In this document: positions 25,935 through 32,762 of the stretch, piece by piece
Layout of the letters: every line of letters starts with the position of its first letter
How positions within the stretch are numbered: position 1 is the stretch's first letter
Made by a program: the position numbers and the translations under genes
Source of the DNA: Anaerotignum lactatifermentans DSM 14214
GTDB taxonomy: Bacteria; Bacillota; Clostridia; Lachnospirales; Anaerotignaceae
Reading direction: 5' to 3'
Assembly: GCF_900142265.1 (NCBI RefSeq)
Contig: NZ_FRAH01000023.1
Coordinates: forward strand, 1-47,433
Length of the DNA: 47,433 nucleotides
Notes under the pieces: model-generated
Database searches by the model: none
Told to the model about the DNA's origin: nothing
What the model saw: only the letters and a program-made list of their open reading frames with translations

Positions 25935-27620
25935 ATGAAATTCTATATTAAGCAAAATAAAGTTTTATTTGTCGCAACTATTTTAGTAAGTGTAATTGCT
26001 TCTTTAGGTTATGTGTTTATGGCTATACTCTTACAACAACTATTAGACATAGCCGTGGGAAAAGATATGCAACAATTTATAAGAATGGTATTGTTTTCTA
26101 TTTTTTATTTTGCTGTACTGGGGATATTTCTATATCTTCAATCTTTACTCAGCAAAAAAGTGATATGTAAAATCATTCGTCAAATTCGTTCTGATGTATT
26201 CCGAGGAACAGTTAATCACAGTATAGAAGATTTCAACAAGAAGAATACTGCTGATTATATTTCTATTATTACAAATGATGTAAAAATGATAGAAGATAAC
26301 TTTTTGCTTCCTCTTTTTGAAGTAGTTCAATATGCGGTTATTTTTACTGCGTCATTCTTGTTAATGATTTATTTTGACATTATCGTTACTATTTGCGTTA
26401 TAGTAGCGATTGCTATAATGTTTCTTATTCCTAGTTTTCTGGGAAATTCATTGGAAAAAAGGCAACAGAAATATTCCTCAAAACTAGCGGATTTTACAGT
26501 TAGTCTAAAAGATATTTTGTCTGGATTTGAAATTATTAAATCCTATTCCATGAAACGATATGTAGTTCAGCGATTTAACAAAGAGAATGAGGAAACAATC
26601 AGCTCTAAATACAGTGTCGATAGATTGCTTGCATTAAATGAGGGTGTATCTTCTTTTCTTGCTCTTATGGTTCAGATAGTTGTTTTATTTTTATCTGCCT
26701 ATTTCATTATCACGGGACGTATAACAGTAGGTACATTGTTAGGAATGGTACAAGTAAGTAGTAATTTAGCTAATCCTCTTATGATGATATTTACCAATGT
26801 TCCAAAGATAAAAAGTATACAGCCTATCGTTGAAAAATTGCAGAGTATCTCTAAATATTCATTGTCACATTCGCAAAAAGAACACATCAGTTCATTTGAT
26901 TTTTGTGTTTGCACAAAAGACTTAGGTTTTTCCTATGATAAGCAAAAAGAGGTTTTAAATAAAATAAATTGTACTATTGAAAAAGGGAAAAAATATGTTG
27001 TTGTGGGAAAAAGTGGTTGTGGGAAAAGCACCCTTATTAAATTATTAGCGGGCTATTATTCTGATTATGCAGGTACAATCAAATACGATAATAGGGAGTT
27101 AGATTTACTTGATAGAAATGATGTGGCTCAACTATCTTCTATAATTCATCAGAATATTTATATGTTTGATGAAACTATACATGACAATATATGCCTACAT
27201 GAAGATTATCCAAAGGAAATGATTGATAACGTTGTAATTGAAAGTGGACTAGCTGAATTTATATCAGAGCTTCCAGAGGGATTATTGTATCAAGTGGGCG
27301 AAAATGGGTCTAATTTATCTGGCGGGCAAAAGCAAAGAATTGCAGTTGCAAGAGCTTTAATTAGAAACAAGCCGATTTTGATATTAGATGAGGGTACATC
27401 TGCTGTTGATATGCAAACTGCTTACGATATTGAAAGTAGATTACTAGAGGTGGATAATTTAACGCTCATAACAGTTACTCATAATTTAAAAGCAGAATTA
27501 TTAAATAAATATGATGAAATCATTTATATGGAAAATGGAAGTATTAAAGAAAACGGAAGTTTTGAAGAACTTATCAATACAGGCTCTCACTTTTCTGAAT
27601 ATTTCCGATTAAAGGAGTAA
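25935..27620 (+). CDS. ABC exporter, fused membrane and ATPase domains
   Basis: A 561-residue half-transporter of the MsbA/ComA-like exporter group. The first 300 residues hold six membrane segments (about 10-30, 48-66, 125-143, 150-170, 240-258, 265-280). The ATPase domain has Walker A GKSGCGKST, Q-loop IIHQNIYMF, signature LSGGQ, Walker B ILILDEGTS with the catalytic Glu, and the H-loop VTHN, so it should be active as a homodimer. AAAGGAG precedes the ATG. It takes the place of tet(M) in this element, so efflux of an antimicrobial or peptide is plausible, but the substrate is unknown. Confidence 0.88.
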   Translation: MKFYIKQNKVLFVATILVSVIASLGYVFMAILLQQLLDIAVGKDMQQFIRMVLFSIFYFAVLGIFLYLQSLLSKKVICKIIRQIRSDVFRGTVNHSIEDFNKKNTADYISIITNDVKMIEDNFLLPLFEVVQYAVIFTASFLLMIYFDIIVTICVIVAIAIMFLIPSFLGNSLEKRQQKYSSKLADFTVSLKDILSGFEIIKSYSMKRYVVQRFNKENEETISSKYSVDRLLALNEGVSSFLALMVQIVVLFLSAYFIITGRITVGTLLGMVQVSSNLANPLMMIFTNVPKIKSIQPIVEKLQSISKYSLSHSQKEHISSFDFCVCTKDLGFSYDKQKEVLNKINCTIEKGKKYVVVGKSGCGKSTLIKLLAGYYSDYAGTIKYDNRELDLLDRNDVAQLSSIIHQNIYMFDETIHDNICLHEDYPKEMIDNVVIESGLAEFISELPEGLLYQVGENGSNLSGGQKQRIAVARALIRNKPILILDEGTSAVDMQTAYDIESRLLEVDNLTLITVTHNLKAELLNKYDEIIYMENGSIKENGSFEELINTGSHFSEYFRLKE

Positions 27621-27628
27621 ACAACGAT

Positions 27629-27853
27629 ATGATAGGACTTAAAAAGCGAGATATGAAAACTATTTTAAAAGCTGGAGCAAAAGCCAGAGGATTATCGCTA
27701 TCGGAGTTCAGAGCCGAAATACAGGAGAATATTGACAACGCTGTGAATAGTCAAGACCCAGCAGTACAGGAACGTTTTAAAAAGTATTTTGGTAATAGAA
27801 TACCGACACCGGAAGAATACATTTACACAATTACAAAGAAAACAAAGTTTTAA
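27629..27853 (+). CDS. Small protein resembling the Spo0A C-terminal DNA-binding domain
   Basis: A 74-residue protein starting eight bases after the ABC gene. RAEIQENIDNAVNSQDPAVQERFKKYFG followed by PTPEEYIYTI parallels the end of the Spo0A effector domain (the RHAIEVAW...LFG...KPTNSEFIA stretch), so it may be a DNA-binding remnant of that fold without a receiver domain. The match is by eye and partial. It may form the last gene of the cargo operon or belong with the regulatory module; its role is unknown. Confidence 0.5.
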   Translation: MIGLKKRDMKTILKAGAKARGLSLSEFRAEIQENIDNAVNSQDPAVQERFKKYFGNRIPTPEEYIYTITKKTKF

Positions 27854-27858
27854 ATGCT

Positions 27859-27892
27859 TATCCTGCTTCCTGCGGAGCAGATCAGCAGGATA
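27859..27892. terminator. Hairpin between the cargo and the Orf9-like gene
   Basis: TATCCTGCT (27859-27867) and AGCAGGATA (27884-27892) form a 9-bp stem between convergent genes. The T run is weak, so it is only a possible terminator. Confidence 0.45.
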
Positions 27893-27922
27893 GTTTATGA
27901 GAGGAAAAAGAAAACGAGAAGC

Positions 27923-28285
27923 CTATTTGCTTCCCGTCCCCTTGTATTTCATGATACCGTCAATCGTTCCTTGAATGATTTTGAGTTCTTCATCTGTCAG
28001 TTCATCAAGCGATACGTCTATCTGTCTGCGGATTGTAGATTTTTCTGCTTTCTCCTGTGGATAGAAGTATTCGTCAACAGAGATATGGAACATGGTCACT
28101 AAATCATGAAATAACTGGAAGCTGGGGTGTTTCCCTATATTCTCAATATCTGCGATATGACGTTCTCCGTAAAAGACCTTATCGCCTAAATCATTACGGG
28201 AAAGCCCAGCTTTTTCTCTCGCTTCTCTGATTGCCAGTCCCAGCGGACGGAAATCAAAGCTGTGCGTATCTTTCTTTTTCCTCAT
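27923..28285 (-). CDS. Xre-type repressor (Tn916 Orf9-like)
   Basis: A 120-residue regulator on the minus strand, as Orf9 is in Tn916. The helix-turn-helix (LGLAIREAREKAGLSRNDLGDKVFYGERHIADIE) is followed by HPSFQLFHDLVTMFHISVDEYF, shared with Orf9. Orf9 is thought to restrain Orf7 and Orf8 and thus excision and transfer. The divergent region up to 28520 would hold its operators. Confidence 0.85.
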   Translation of the reverse strand: MRKKKDTHSFDFRPLGLAIREAREKAGLSRNDLGDKVFYGERHIADIENIGKHPSFQLFHDLVTMFHISVDEYFYPQEKAEKSTIRRQIDVSLDELTDEELKIIQGTIDGIMKYKGTGSK

Positions 28286-28520
28286 TTTAAATCACCTGTC
28301 ATGAGTTTATACTTCATGACACATGATTAGAATGTGTTAAAAACACATATATCATGCGTTAATAATTCATATCAATATTACCTTGACGGTAAATAAAAAA
28401 AACCGTTCTAGGGTAATATCTTTTTCCATGTCTTTCAATCTAATTAGGACGGTTTTGGATAACCAGAGCTGTCCTTTTCTTTTGCACTCACGGTACAGCT
28501 CTGGATAAGGGGGTTGTGCC
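28286..28520. promoter_or_regulatory. Divergent control region between orf9 and the orf7-orf8 module
   Basis: Short repeats CATGA and a GTGTT/AACAC pair near 28333 lie next to the orf9 start and are candidate operators. Further on, AAAACCGTTCTA (near 28400) pairs with TAGGACGGTTTT (near 28446), and CCAGAGCTGT pairs with ACAGCTCTGG (about 28464-28505), both long-looped stems. TTGACG at 28383 could be a -35 box but no good -10 follows. No gene is supported other than the short frame starting at 28521. Confidence 0.45.
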
Positions 28521-28688
28521 ATGATTGCGTATCAGCGAATACGCCAGTATTCACAACTGAATAACCGCCTTACAATGGTTATCCAGTCAGCACGCCTTAA
28601 ACATGAGTTAAAAATTCATATCGTAAACATAACAAAAACAGTCTGTTGGTACATTCATGTGCTGATTGACTGTTTTTGTTATTTATGA
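28521..28688 (+). CDS. Possible 55-residue leader peptide before orf7
   Basis: An ATG seven bases after AAGGGGG opens a 55-codon frame (MIAYQRIRQYSQLNNRL...) that ends at a TGA at 28686. The first 40 residues are basic and polar; the end (VCWYIHVLIDCFCYL) is hydrophobic. Its last third overlaps a perfect 15-bp hairpin (28629-28682), so translation through it would disrupt the stem. I do not recognise the protein. The arrangement resembles leader-peptide attenuation such as that known upstream of tet(M), but here it precedes the regulatory and integration module. Confidence 0.5.
   Translation: MIAYQRIRQYSQLNNRLTMVIQSARLKHELKIHIVNITKTVCWYIHVLIDCFCYL
28629..28683 (+). terminator. Terminator-like 15-bp hairpin before orf7
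   Basis: ATAACAAAAACAGTC (28629-28643) pairs perfectly with GACTGTTTTTGTTAT (28668-28682) around a 24-base loop. The right arm contains the T run. It lies inside the end of the leader ORF. Confidence 0.65.
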
Positions 28689-28811
28689 GAAGTTCAATAT
28701 TTTTTTGAATTTCTTTCTTATACAGGTTAGCAAATCACCCACTCCTGTACCGATGTGGGGCGGAAAGAGGGATAGATACCTTTTACGTCTGGACAGAGAG
28801 GGGGTGAGATG

Positions 28812-29234
28812 ATGAAACCGTCTGACTTCCAAAAAACAATCCAGTGTCAGTTTGACTGTAAGCTCAAACGTACTGTTAAGGGCGTTATCTGGAATTATAA
28901 AAAGGAATTAAAACGTCGTAAAGATAAAGAAATTCCTTTCTGTGAGCTTCCAGAAATCGTTGTTGAAAAGCTGGCTGTATGGGACGAGTACATGAGTGAC
29001 TATACCGTGTTTGAGGTATGCGGTGTTGAAATCCGAGTGCTTGATGAAGAACTTTCAGAAGCATTAAAGCAATTATCGGAACGTAACCGTGAAAATCTTC
29101 TGATGTACTACTTTCTGGAAATGAGCGATACAGAAATTGCAAAAGCACAGAAAATTTCCAGAGCAGGAGTTTTTAAAAACCGTTATAGAGCTTTACAAAA
29201 TTTAAAGAAAACACTGACAAAGGAGCGTGAATGA
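28812..29234 (+). CDS. Sigma-70-like regulator (Tn916 Orf7-like)
   Basis: A 140-residue protein with a C-terminal region-4-type helix-turn-helix (LSERNRENLLMYYFLEMSDTEIAKAQKISRAGVFKNRYRALQNLKK). Tn916 Orf7 starts with the same MKPS and promotes transcription into xis and int when the element is induced. Of the two adjacent ATGs I prefer 28812 by that comparison. orf8 follows after three bases. Confidence 0.82.
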   Translation: MKPSDFQKTIQCQFDCKLKRTVKGVIWNYKKELKRRKDKEIPFCELPEIVVEKLAVWDEYMSDYTVFEVCGVEIRVLDEELSEALKQLSERNRENLLMYYFLEMSDTEIAKAQKISRAGVFKNRYRALQNLKKTLTKERE

Positions 29235-29237
29235 AAC

Positions 29238-29486
29238 ATGAAAAAAGGGTACAAACTTCCACCCTATCGACTTATTTCATCTGCTGTGGACGGAAATGAA
29301 CAGTCTATTGAAAGAATACTGGCATTTTATGACCCGTACATATCAAAATGCTGTTTGCGTCCTCTGTATGATGAATACGGTAATGTTTATATCGTAGTAG
29401 ATATGGAGCTTAAAGGACGTATCAGAGAAGCTATTATCAAAATGATTTTAGACTTCGATATTGGTACAGTTCCAACAGAAGAATAA
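29238..29486 (+). CDS. Helix-turn-helix regulator (Tn916 Orf8-like)
   Basis: An 82-residue protein of the small helix-turn-helix family that pairs with Orf7: SAVDGNEQSIERILAFYDPYISKCCLRP, then YDEYGNVYIVVDMELKGRIREAI. In Tn916 orf7 and orf8 form one transcriptional unit that activates excision genes. The three-base spacing to orf7 suggests coupled translation. Confidence 0.82.
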   Translation: MKKGYKLPPYRLISSAVDGNEQSIERILAFYDPYISKCCLRPLYDEYGNVYIVVDMELKGRIREAIIKMILDFDIGTVPTEE

Positions 29487-29861
29487 AGCAATCATGGCAG
29501 GGCATGATTTGTTGAAATCCCCTCTTTCCTGTCCTGCCCTCTGCTTTTACACATGAGAGCCTATGGCTTTCGCCACTGTTCTTTGACAAGTGAATAAAGC
29601 AGACAGATACGTTTGTGATACAGCGAGCCACGGGGACTGTACGCCACGACCTTTTCCATAAGGGGAAGCGAGCGACCCATGCAGTGATCCGAGAGTGACC
29701 GTTGGAAAAGTCGCTTTGCCACGACCTGTATTCACAGAATAATGATACATCCGCATGGTGCGGTTCTGCCCACAGGAATGGGAATGGCTGAAATGCCAGT
29801 GGAGCTTGCCAAAGCCGTCTGTCTGCTTCCATAAGACACACAGTAAAGGGGGTGCATACTT
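29487..29861. other. Gene-free structured region between orf8 and xis
   Basis: No convincing gene; a 14-codon frame starting near 29553 has no ribosome site. The direct repeat GCCACGACCT occurs near 29642 and 29719, and CGACCTTTTCC near 29647 pairs with GGAAAAGTCG near 29703. GTGAATA near 29590 pairs with TATTCAC near 29731. The DNA is GC-rich and well structured, so it may encode a small RNA or contain Xis/Int control sites. A TTGACA-like -35 box at 29582 lacks a clear -10. Confidence 0.4.
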
Positions 29862-30065
29862 ATGAACAATACTGATGTGCCTATCTGGGAGAAGTACACG
29901 CTGACGATTGAGGAAGCGTCAAAATACTTCCGTATCGGGGAAAAGAAATTGCGTAAGCTGGCAGAGGAAAACCTCGACGCTGGCTGGGTGATTGTGAATG
30001 GAAACCGTGTGCAGATTAAGCGAAAACAGTTTGAAAAAATCATTGATACATTAGACGAAATCTAA
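29862..30065 (+). CDS. xis: Excisionase Xis of the Tn916 family
   Basis: A 67-residue winged-helix protein nearly identical in pattern to Tn916 Xis: [20 protein letters not shown] at the start and [19 protein letters not shown] at the end. Xis bends DNA at the element ends and drives Int toward excision. AAAGGGGG precedes the ATG, and int lies 80 bases downstream. Confidence 0.95.
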   Translation: MNNTDVPIWEKYTLTIEEASKYFRIGEKKLRKLAEENLDAGWVIVNGNRVQIKRKQFEKIIDTLDEI

Positions 30066-30079
30066 TGTCAGCGAGCCGT

Positions 30080-30093
30080 AGGTATGGTATAAT
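30080..30093 (+). promoter_or_regulatory. Extended -10 promoter in front of int
   Basis: TATGGTATAAT contains a perfect TATAAT (30088-30093) preceded by TGG, the extended -10 form, so int can be transcribed without xis. The surrounding GAGCCGT (30073) and ACGGCTC (30110) form a wide stem over this region. Confidence 0.6.
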
Positions 30094-30144
30094 AAAGTAT
30101 AGCGTATCAACGGCTCATTCCTTGACGGAAAGGAGCTTCGCACT

Positions 30145-31341
30145 ATGTCTAATGTAAAGAGAAAAGACAGCAAGGGACGCAATTTACGACTTGGAGAGAG
30201 CCAGAGAAAAGACGGAAGATACGTTTACAAATATACCGATATGTACGGGCAACCACAGTTTGTCTATGCTTGGAAACTTGTTCCGACAGACAAGACACCC
30301 GCTGGGAAACGTGAAGATTTGTCATTGAGGGAAAAGCAGAAAAAGATTAAGAAAGACCTCGACGACGGTATCAATACCATAGGTGGGAAAATGACAGTCT
30401 GCCAGCTCTACGCAAAGAAGAACAGCCAGAGAAAAAATGTGAAACGCAACACAGAAAAAGGTCGCCAGTACCTTATGAAAATTCTGGAAAACGACCCTCT
30501 GGGTGCAAGGAGCATTGATACGGTGAAGCTATCGGACGGTAAGGAATGGGCTATGCGAATGTATGAGAATGGCTTTTCCTACAAGACGATTAGCAACTAC
30601 AAGCGTTCTCTGAAAGCGTCATTCTATATGGCGATTGAGGACGACTGTATCAGAAAAAATCCTTTTAACTTCAAATTGAGCGACGTTCTGGAAGATAATT
30701 CAGAACCCAAAGTCATTCTCACGCCAGAGCAGGAAGAAAAATTGCTTGCCTTTATGGAACAGGACAAGACGTACAGCAAGTATTATGATGAAGTGGTTAT
30801 TCTTCTGGAAACGGGGCTTCGTATCTCTGAATTTTGCGGTCTGACAGTCCATATTGATATGGCAAACCGTATCATCAATGTAGACCACCAGCTATTGAAA
30901 GATACTGAAATCGGCTACTACATTGAAACACCTAAGACCAAAAAAGGGGAACGCCAGCTTCCAATGACAGAAAGAGCCTATCAAGCCTTTAAGCGAGTGT
31001 TACAGAACAGAGGAAAGGCAGAGCCTATCGTTATCAATGGTTACAGCAATTTCCTGTTCCTAAACCAAAAGGGCTTCCCTAAAGTGGCTGGTAACTATGT
31101 AAGTATGTTGCGTGGGCTTGTGAAGAAATACAACAAGACACATAAAGACCAGCTACCAAACATCACACCGCACTCATTCAGACATACCTACTGCACGAAC
31201 ATGGCAAACAAAGGAATGAACCCGAACACCCTGCAATACATCATGGGACATTCAAACATCACCATGACATTAGGGTACTACGCACACGGTACTTTCAATT
31301 CAGCGAAAGCGGAACTTGAAAGACTGGCTCTTGCTTCTTAA
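30145..31341 (+). CDS. int: Tyrosine integrase Int of the Tn916 family
   Basis: A 398-residue site-specific recombinase. The N-terminal part has the arm-binding domain of Tn916 Int (GESQRKDGRYVYKYTDMYGQPQFVYAWKL), the middle has the core-binding helical domain, and the catalytic domain shows Arg in LLETGLRISEF, His-Xaa-Xaa-Arg in HSFRHTYC, His in GHSNITMT and the nucleophile Tyr in LGYYAHGTF. All catalytic residues are present. It integrates the element by way of short coupling sequences, and the A/T-rich junction found here fits that. Confidence 0.95.
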   Translation: MSNVKRKDSKGRNLRLGESQRKDGRYVYKYTDMYGQPQFVYAWKLVPTDKTPAGKREDLSLREKQKKIKKDLDDGINTIGGKMTVCQLYAKKNSQRKNVKRNTEKGRQYLMKILENDPLGARSIDTVKLSDGKEWAMRMYENGFSYKTISNYKRSLKASFYMAIEDDCIRKNPFNFKLSDVLEDNSEPKVILTPEQEEKLLAFMEQDKTYSKYYDEVVILLETGLRISEFCGLTVHIDMANRIINVDHQLLKDTEIGYYIETPKTKKGERQLPMTERAYQAFKRVLQNRGKAEPIVINGYSNFLFLNQKGFPKVAGNYVSMLRGLVKKYNKTHKDQLPNITPHSFRHTYCTNMANKGMNPNTLQYIMGHSNITMTLGYYAHGTFNSAKAELERLALAS

Positions 31342-31517
31342 ATCGGTGATTGTACTACTCATTTACTACTTTTGGTTGCATTTTCATGCTGGTAAATGCC
31401 AGCTTTTGCAATGTATCTTCCAAACGGGAAATGCCAATAAAGCCCTAAAATACAGGCTATACCGACATTTACCAGCTTATGAAAAGATAATCAGAAATTT
31501 AGTGAGTTTTTAGAAAA
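31342..31517. mobile_element. Right end of the element with arm repeats and attachment-like junction
   Basis: TACTAC-3 bases-TTTACTAC at 31353-31369 matches the left-end repeat at 7953. GCTGGTAAATG (31388-31398) and CATTTACCAGC (31466-31476) form an 11-bp inverted repeat. TTTTTAGAAAA at 31507-31517 matches the left junction. The first part of the region also encodes the rewritten end of the minus-strand gene at 31491. Confidence 0.6.
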
Positions 31518-31922
31518 GTAAAAGATACATCCTACGATAATCACAGCGTTTCCTGCCAATACCCAGCAGAGGATTTCTGCATACTGGGGTGCCACAAAGC
31601 CACAGACCAGAATGAGAGCGAATAGGAAAACAAGAGAAAGCATAGCATAGGCACTGTATGCTTGTTTTTCAATGAAGATATTTCGTTCATCCATAACGGC
31701 AACTTCGGCTTTTGCCCATTTTTCCTTGTTGTGAAAGAGTGTTTTATTGCGGATAAATGTGACAATACAACAGATGGCGCCGGAAATGCCCAGAGAAGAA
31801 AAAGGGGAATCATTGAGGACACCCATTTTTGCAAGGATATAAACAGCAGAAAAGATTACAAACATTACGCCAGAAGCAATAAGATTCTGTTTCACGGTTT
31901 GTTCAAATTTTTTATTTTTCAT
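31491..31922 (-). CDS. DUF2178-like membrane protein with an altered C-terminus
   Basis: A 143-residue protein with four hydrophobic segments and the motif MDERNIFIEKQAYSAY between the second and third, as in DUF2178-type membrane proteins. It is a paralogue of the next gene. The final codons (NSLNF) come from the element; joining the outer flanks instead would end the protein after YFSKKY at a TGA at 7859-7861. The insertion thus changed only the tail. It is the last gene of an Xre-controlled minus-strand operon. Function unknown. Confidence 0.75.
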   Translation of the reverse strand: MKNKKFEQTVKQNLIASGVMFVIFSAVYILAKMGVLNDSPFSSLGISGAICCIVTFIRNKTLFHNKEKWAKAEVAVMDERNIFIEKQAYSAYAMLSLVFLFALILVCGFVAPQYAEILCWVLAGNAVIIVGCIFYFSKNSLNF

Positions 31923-31936
31923 GGAAATAACCTCCT

Positions 31937-32371
31937 TTATTCACAGGAATTGCGAATGTTGCAGTAAATGGCAGCCAAAAACAGCAGTGCCACATCTGCC
32001 AGCATCAGCAGCAGGAAAGGAATCAAAAGTTCTGGTTTCCACAAAGCAGCCCAAAGGGTTGCCACATAAAGCAGAACCAATGAAAACAGACTATGCAGGC
32101 TGTAAATCTGCTTTTGAATGAAAATATTTCGTTCGTCATAGATGCGGATTTCTTCTTTTTTCCGCAGGGATTCATTTTTTAGAAGCCGGATGGACTTGAT
32201 AATATGGATAAAGCCAATGGCAATGAGTCCGCCGCCGGTGCCTGCACAGTAGGTGAGGGGATAACCGGAAGAAACTTTACCGCTAAAAGCAGCTACGCAA
32301 GCCAATATGCCTAAACAAATCCAGAGAAAGCCGCAGGTAAGCTGTATTTTGAGTTTCTTTTCAAATTTCAT
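31937..32371 (-). CDS. DUF2178-like membrane protein, second paralogue
   Basis: A 144-residue protein with four predicted membrane segments and YDERNIFIQKQIYSLHSL, the same motif as its downstream paralogue. The start overlaps the stop of the Xre gene by four bases (ATGA), so both are co-translated. Small Xre-membrane-protein operons of this type are common in Firmicutes; the role of the membrane proteins is not known. Confidence 0.75.
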   Translation of the reverse strand: MKFEKKLKIQLTCGFLWICLGILACVAAFSGKVSSGYPLTYCAGTGGGLIAIGFIHIIKSIRLLKNESLRKKEEIRIYDERNIFIQKQIYSLHSLFSLVLLYVATLWAALWKPELLIPFLLLMLADVALLFLAAIYCNIRNSCE

Positions 32372-32574
32372 GATTCATCCTCCTCCTCGAACAAAAAGAC
32401 TTCTTCAATGGTCATGCCAAAAAACTTGGCGATTTTATGGGCAAGGAGGAGAGAGGCGGTGTATTTGCCCACTTCCAGAGAAGTGATGGTCTGGCGGGTA
32501 ACCCCTACATGGATTGCCAGTTCCTCCTGTGATAATTTGCGCTGTTTTCTAAGCTCTTGGATGCGTGTTTTCAT
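32368..32574 (-). CDS. Small Xre-family regulator (YozG-like)
   Basis: A 68-residue protein that consists of little more than a helix-turn-helix: IQELRKQRKLSQEELAIHVGVTRQTITSLEVGKYTASLLLAHKIAKFFGMTIEEVF. This compact type usually represses its own operon. GGAGG precedes the start. The promoter and three repeated sites directly upstream support autoregulation of the three-gene minus-strand operon. Confidence 0.88.
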   Translation of the reverse strand: MKTRIQELRKQRKLSQEELAIHVGVTRQTITSLEVGKYTASLLLAHKIAKFFGMTIEEVFLFEEEDES

Positions 32575-32587
32575 AGGTACCTCCTTT

Positions 32588-32649
32588 GCAAAGTTTGCTT
32601 TGCAATTTTAGTATAGTTTACTTTGCAAAAAATGTCAAGCAAACTTTGC
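32588..32649 (-). promoter_or_regulatory. Promoter and triple operator of the Xre operon
   Basis: On the minus strand, TTGACA (complement of 32633-32638), 17 bases and TATACT (complement of 32610-32615) make a near-consensus promoter. Two 11-base palindromes, GCAAAGTTTGC (32588-32598) and GCAAACTTTGC (32639-32649), flank it, and a half-matching GTTTACTTTGC (32616-32626) occupies the spacer. Such a set is what an autorepressor needs. Confidence 0.8.
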
Positions 32650-32693
32650 AAAAGAGAGAATATATTTTTTGGAAAGAACGGGCAAGCCTTGAT

Positions 32694-32722
32694 TTGACTT
32701 GCCGCGGAAAGTCTGGTATCAT
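32694..32722 (+). promoter_or_regulatory. Promoter of the M50-like/scpA/scpB operon
   Basis: TTGACT (32694-32699), 17 bases, TATCAT (32717-32722), about 40 bases before the ATG. Confidence 0.75.
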
Positions 32723-32762
32723 ACCATAGGGAAGGAATCCGATACAGAAAGGAATTGAATAC

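Larger units (their letters stand above)
7871..31512 (+). mobile_element. Tn916-family integrative conjugative element, about 23.6 kb
   Basis: Gene order follows Tn916 from orf24 to int: DUF961 pair, TcpA, oriT, MobT, ArdA, TcpE, VirB4-like, VirB6-like, NlpC/P60, TcpC, [cargo], Orf9, Orf7, Orf8, Xis, Int. The integrase and excisionase are close to the Tn916 proteins as I remember them. The tet(M) slot holds a TetR regulator and an ABC exporter instead, and a large surface adhesin is added at the left end. Boundaries come from the repeated TTTTTAGAAAA. All key transfer genes look intact, so the element could be mobile. Confidence 0.88.

Noticed and set aside
24264-27853. tet(M) and its leader peptide expected in a Tn916 element
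   Set aside because: The cargo slot was read through in all frames; only TetR, ABC and a small protein are present, and no ribosomal protection GTPase. The GTPase at 44705 is RF3 by its length and motifs.
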